Shown here piece by piece: positions 61,050-64,000 of a DNA stretch of 64,000 bases (its first letter is position 1; each line of letters starts with the position of its first letter). Origin of the DNA: Candidatus Heimdallarchaeota archaeon (GTDB lineage Archaea > Asgardarchaeota > Heimdallarchaeia > JABLTI01); contig DXJV01000005.1 of NCBI GenBank assembly GCA_019056785.1, forward strand, positions 1-64,000, given 5' to 3'. The notes under the pieces are model-generated. The model did not search any database and was not told where the DNA came from. It saw only the letters and a list, made by a program, of their open reading frames with translations. The position numbers and the translations under genes were made by a program.

Positions 61050-62261
61050 ATGCCGTTAAAAATACGACAAGCAGTAAAAAGTGATTTCGAAAAAATTCAT
61101 GAATTAACTGCTTATTGTTATGGATTGGACCCTGCAGCTTATAGAGAGCGTTTTGCAAGAAAATGGCAGTTGACTTTTCAAGAAAATTATCTTGTTGAAT
61201 TGGACAGGCATGTTGTAGCAAATGCGCGGTTAATTCCCTATGAGCAAAACATTCGCGGCGTCTGGAAGAAAATGGGCGGCGTTGGAATGGTCGTGAGCGA
61301 ACCTTCCACCCGACGAAAGGGGCATGTTCGAAAATTAATGGTCTATCTTCTCGAAAAAATGGCTGCGGAAAATTATGCCATTTCTTGTCTTTATCCTTTC
61401 AAAGATACTTTTTATTCCGCCTTTAATTATACAAATATTACCGCTAATCAATTTATCAAGTTTAACCCCAAATTTCTAAAACGCTGGGAAAACTTGCCAA
61501 AAGGTTACAGCCTTAAACGATTCTCGCATTCTGAAGGGTTTGTTTTTTTAAAAAGCCTCTATGAAAAGGCAATGGCAAAAATACATGGTGGTGTTAAACG
61601 AGGAGAAAATCAATGGGCAACGCAGAATTTTCCCAACTCCCTCTCTTATGTCGTTTGTTTTAATCCAAATGGTGTGGCCGAAGGTATTTTGCGGGCCATT
61701 CCTCAGGGTTTTTCTAAAGGATTTGATTGGGCAGAAACAGGTCAACTTGAAATCAAGGACTTCTTTTCTTTAACGCCAAAAGCAAAACAAGCATTGTTGC
61801 ATTTTCTCTACCTCCATACAGATCAAATTATTGAAGCACTTTTACCAATCAATCCACAAGAGTCAGAACTCTACCCTTGGTTACATGATTATTATCTTAC
61901 CACTATTAAAACAACCAATATTTGGCAAGCAAGAATTATAAATATTCAATTGTCTTTGGAAAATCTTCCGGTGCCATGCGAAGGGGAGACAATCATCCGG
62001 GTTAGAGATCCATTACTCCCAGCTAATGATGCATCTTATCTTCTAGTATCAAAAAATCGAAAACTAACTGTCCAACAAACTGAAGGGCAGAAAGCCGACT
62101 TTGAGTTTTCGATTGAAGGACTGACAGCATTACTTTATGGAATTTTGAGCCCGGCAGAACTCGAGGCATTTGGTTGGTTGAAAATTCTAACCGTTCAAAA
62201 GACACCCCTCCTTACTACTTGGTTTCCGAGAGTCTCCCCATTTATGAGTGAAGAATTCTAA
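61050..62261 (+). CDS. GNAT acetyltransferase, Eis-like
   Basis: This is a protein of about 403 residues related to the Eis group. An N-terminal GNAT domain (LKIRQAVKSDFEKIHELT, GGVGMVVSEPSTRRKGHVRKLM with the acetyl-CoA loop, SCLYPFKDTFYSAFNY) is followed by a second GNAT-like domain. A C-terminal SCP2-like sterol-carrier fold comes last (VQQTEGQKADFEFSIEGLTALLYG, SPAELEAFGWL). Eis proteins acetylate amines on small molecules or proteins; the target here is unknown. ATG 61050 is the natural start, 16 bases after the KH gene; the frame open to 60987 would overlap it. It is likely co-transcribed with the ribosome-assembly genes. Confidence 0.9.
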   Translation: MPLKIRQAVKSDFEKIHELTAYCYGLDPAAYRERFARKWQLTFQENYLVELDRHVVANARLIPYEQNIRGVWKKMGGVGMVVSEPSTRRKGHVRKLMVYLLEKMAAENYAISCLYPFKDTFYSAFNYTNITANQFIKFNPKFLKRWENLPKGYSLKRFSHSEGFVFLKSLYEKAMAKIHGGVKRGENQWATQNFPNSLSYVVCFNPNGVAEGILRAIPQGFSKGFDWAETGQLEIKDFFSLTPKAKQALLHFLYLHTDQIIEALLPINPQESELYPWLHDYYLTTIKTTNIWQARIINIQLSLENLPVPCEGETIIRVRDPLLPANDASYLLVSKNRKLTVQQTEGQKADFEFSIEGLTALLYGILSPAELEAFGWLKILTVQKTPLLTTWFPRVSPFMSEEF

Positions 62262-62297
62262 GAAGCATGTATAGGGATAAAGTTTTTTCTGTTTTTT
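62262..62297 (+). terminator. T-tract terminator after GNAT gene
   Basis: Between the convergent GNAT and decarboxylase genes, the plus strand carries two T-runs (GTTTTTTCTG and GTTTTTTTTAATTG, about 62281-62300). Such runs are typical archaeal termination signals. On the minus strand the same DNA is A-rich, so the signal serves the rightward operon. Confidence 0.5.
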
Positions 62298-63455
62298 TTA
62301 ATTGTTAGCGGAAAAAAGAAGAGCGTTTTGAAATCGTTCTTTAATCTGGCGGGCAGTGTAAGGGATGTTTTTGACATTCGCATTTTCTGGTTTTACAATG
62401 ATTTGCAACAATCGAGGACCTTTTGGAAGCGTTCGTAACCCCCGGAGAATCTCTTCCGGAAGGTCCGCTTTCAGCGTGTTTTTTATGCCGTAAACACGAG
62501 CAAGAAATTCCAAATCTACTTGTTTGTAGGCAATTGTCAGTTGATTCCCAGTCGAGCCACATGTCCCATTATCCATTAAGAGGATTGTTAAATTCTGGCA
62601 TCTGTCACCGACCTGTGAAATTGTCCCGAGAATATTTGGGTTTGTCAAAAGGCTTGCATCACCATCAATAACGAAAACATCTTTCTCTGTACAAAGCGCT
62701 ACCCCAAGACCAATGGCAGAAGCCATGCCGAAACTACCAAGCATATAGAAATTGCTGGGTTGATCAAGGATGTCAAAAAGCTCTTTGCTGGGAATGCCAA
62801 TATTACTAATAACGATTTTATCTTGAATTTCACCGGACAAGATTTCAATAGCTTGATATCTTGTCAAAGTTGGCTTTGAAAGGATCGCTTCTGTTAATCC
62901 AATGTTGAAATAAATACTCCTCTCTGGAAAAGGACTCTTGATTATTGGTTCTTCTTCCTTAAACTTGCTTTTTTCCCAGAATTCAGGCGAAATTAGGATC
63001 GCAGTTGGAAGGCTCTTTTCGTAGCAGGTCTTCAAAGCTTGTTCGATTTGCATAACATCCGTAGCTTTATGGATTTCTACAAATGGGATTTTTGCGGCCT
63101 TTAAAATTGCTGGTAAATACTTTCCCATAGGTATTTGAGCTTCGATGCCTTCTTTATATATCCCCCGCCAGGAAATAATGATCGGGATGGGAATATGATA
63201 TACCATTGCCAGAGAAAGAAGAGCATTTAAGGAGTTGCCAATACCACCGCTTTGAATCATCAAAATACTTCGTTTTCCAGCCAGATGAATTCCCGTTGCA
63301 ATCCCAATACCTTCTTCTTCCCGCGAGAGGGGAATGTGGGTAAATGATTCTGCCGCCAAATAAATTAACCGTTTTATCTTTGCGCAGGGAAGCGTTAAAG
63401 CGAAGTCGATATTAAAACTCTTGATAAGTTCAATGGTCTTTTTCTCCAAGTCCAT
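62298..63455 (-). CDS. Sulfopyruvate decarboxylase-like ThDP enzyme (fused alpha and beta)
   Basis: This is a 385-residue thiamine-diphosphate enzyme. The N-terminal half is the pyrimidine-binding domain (LPCAKIKRLIYL, PLSREEEGIGIATGIHLAGK with the catalytic Glu). The C-terminal half is the pyrophosphate domain (VFVIDGDASLLTNPNILGTI, LLMDNGTCGSTGNQLT). The short two-domain form and the GSTGNQ motif match sulfopyruvate decarboxylase ComDE of coenzyme M synthesis; phosphonopyruvate decarboxylase is the close alternative. In some methanogens the two halves are separate genes and in others fused, as here. Acetolactate synthases are much longer and have a third domain. The neighbouring genes do not settle the substrate. 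Confidence 0.82.
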   Translation of the reverse strand: MDLEKKTIELIKSFNIDFALTLPCAKIKRLIYLAAESFTHIPLSREEEGIGIATGIHLAGKRSILMIQSGGIGNSLNALLSLAMVYHIPIPIIISWRGIYKEGIEAQIPMGKYLPAILKAAKIPFVEIHKATDVMQIEQALKTCYEKSLPTAILISPEFWEKSKFKEEEPIIKSPFPERSIYFNIGLTEAILSKPTLTRYQAIEILSGEIQDKIVISNIGIPSKELFDILDQPSNFYMLGSFGMASAIGLGVALCTEKDVFVIDGDASLLTNPNILGTISQVGDRCQNLTILLMDNGTCGSTGNQLTIAYKQVDLEFLARVYGIKNTLKADLPEEILRGLRTLPKGPRLLQIIVKPENANVKNIPYTARQIKERFQNALLFSANN

Positions 63456-63527
63456 ATTATCATCTCTTCGAAAGGGGTATTAGTCTTTTGTTGGCTGTAA
63501 GTAATATAAAAATAGGAATTGTTGGTT

Positions 63528-64000
63528 TTATAACTTTCCAGCTTTTTGTAATTCTTTGATTTCTTTAAATTTCTCAGGAAGGTATTCATCGACAACAAAG
63601 GTAAGGCTTTTTGAGGTCAATGATTGTTGTTCTGCCTTCTTTTTCAGTTTGATGAATTTCCTCAGCTCTTGCTGGAGATAGGGTGTTTGATAGCGGGGGT
63701 CTTTCAGCAATTGGAAGGTACGAGTAATGTCTCCTTTTGTGAAATGATCTGTTGGAAGATCATATTTCATTATATCACTTGCTGTGAGTCCCATCCAAAT
63801 TGCATCTGGTGTTGTCAAACCAACAAGGTGGGCGGCAGCAGCGCTACCCGAAGCAATAACATTATAGATATGTACTCCCCAAGGGTCGCCATCTACAAAA
63901 ACATAGACCGGTAAGTTTAATTCTTCATTTAGTCTTCTAATCAGCCTTCTTGTTCCTCTTGGTGCTTGTCCTGCGAGATGAATGAGAATAGCATTAAATT
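63528..64000 (-). CDS. top6A: DNA topoisomerase VI subunit A, C-terminal part (cut by window edge)
   Basis: The frame is open on the minus strand from the window edge to the stop at 63528, giving about 156 residues. It reads RRLIRRLNEELNLPVYVFVDG, continues DPWGVHIYNVIASGSAAAAH and ends LPTDHFTKGDITRTFQLLKD and a helical tail. VDGDPWG is the metal-binding Toprim motif of the Spo11/Top6A family. Subunit A cuts DNA with its active-site Tyr, which lies upstream outside the window. Internal start codons near 63818 are not true starts. The gene is intact as far as seen. Confidence 0.95.
   Translation of the reverse strand, partial: FNAILIHLAGQAPRGTRRLIRRLNEELNLPVYVFVDGDPWGVHIYNVIASGSAAAAHLVGLTTPDAIWMGLTASDIMKYDLPTDHFTKGDITRTFQLLKDPRYQTPYLQQELRKFIKLKKKAEQQSLTSKSLTFVVDEYLPEKFKEIKELQKAGKL

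Noticed and set aside
62298-63455. Acetolactate synthase as identity of the ThDP enzyme
   Set aside because: The protein has only 385 residues and lacks the central FAD-type domain. The GSTGNQ motif favours sulfopyruvate or phosphonopyruvate decarboxylase.
1-64000. Insertion sequences, prophage or CRISPR arrays
   Set aside because: No transposase, integrase, phage structural gene, direct-repeat array or cas gene was found. Gene style is uniform across the window.

Overview
The window reads as a chromosomal segment of an archaeon, most likely an Asgard archaeon (Heimdall-type lineages would fit). It is AT-rich and densely packed. The information-processing genes are archaeal: RadA, Kae1, a Sua5/TsaC-type enzyme, aIF1A, Rio1, a Dim2/Pno1-type KH protein, prefoldin beta, type II methionine aminopeptidase, archaeal adenylate kinase and topoisomerase VI subunit A. 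Beside them are eukaryote-like parts: an Arf-like GTPase, two Ras/Rab-like GTPases (one fused to a thioredoxin-like domain), a degenerate GTPase-like protein, two longin-like domains, and a beta-propeller protein next to a 2,303-residue helical solenoid. Lineage and intracellular roles are inferred from the sequence alone. I saw no rRNA, tRNA, CRISPR array, insertion sequence or prophage.

Layout. 1-945: end of a malic enzyme gene with an in-frame TAG. 966-4262: an ABC-2 exporter, a secreted glycoprotein-like protein and a small membrane protein. 4369-7068: RadA, then the t6A genes. 7215-11203: Arf-like GTPase, two coiled-coil/winged-helix proteins and a longin/winged-helix protein. 11391-14775: a module of two molybdopterin-domain-like membrane proteins, EcfT, MobB-like GTPase and an ECF S-component. 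14764-17846: an amidohydrolase and two unknowns. 18015-20300: two Ras-like GTPases around a helical-repeat protein. 20374-25663: methionine aminopeptidase, a complete ECF energising module (T, A, A'), DHH phosphoesterase, DUF3194 and prefoldin beta. 25831-28967: alpha-glucan enzymes (GH57, GT4, a half GT4). 29062-34783: small regulators, PfkB kinase, glutamine amidotransferase/winged-helix fusion, second ABC-2 exporter. 34896-38017: oxygen and peroxide defence (rubrerythrin, desulfoferrodoxin, flavodiiron protein, disulfide oxidoreductase). 38322-47523: propeller-longin protein and giant solenoid. 47532-53802: MFS transporter, heterodimeric ABC exporter, HEAT protein. 53947-58676: inositol-phosphate synthase, adenylate kinase, coiled-coil protein, pseudo-GTPase. 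58910-62261: aIF1A, Rio1, KH protein, GNAT. 62298-64000: fused sulfopyruvate decarboxylase-like enzyme and the 3' part of top6A.

The best candidates for an undescribed system are: (1) the propeller-longin plus giant-solenoid pair, whose parts recall eukaryotic coat or tethering complexes; (2) the longin/winged-helix, coiled-coil/winged-helix and Arf cluster; and (3) the ECF/MobB module whose two molybdopterin-domain-like proteins lack the usual Mo-ligand cysteine. Starts are often TTG or GTG with a good Shine-Dalgarno sequence, so several starts here differ from the longest open frame.
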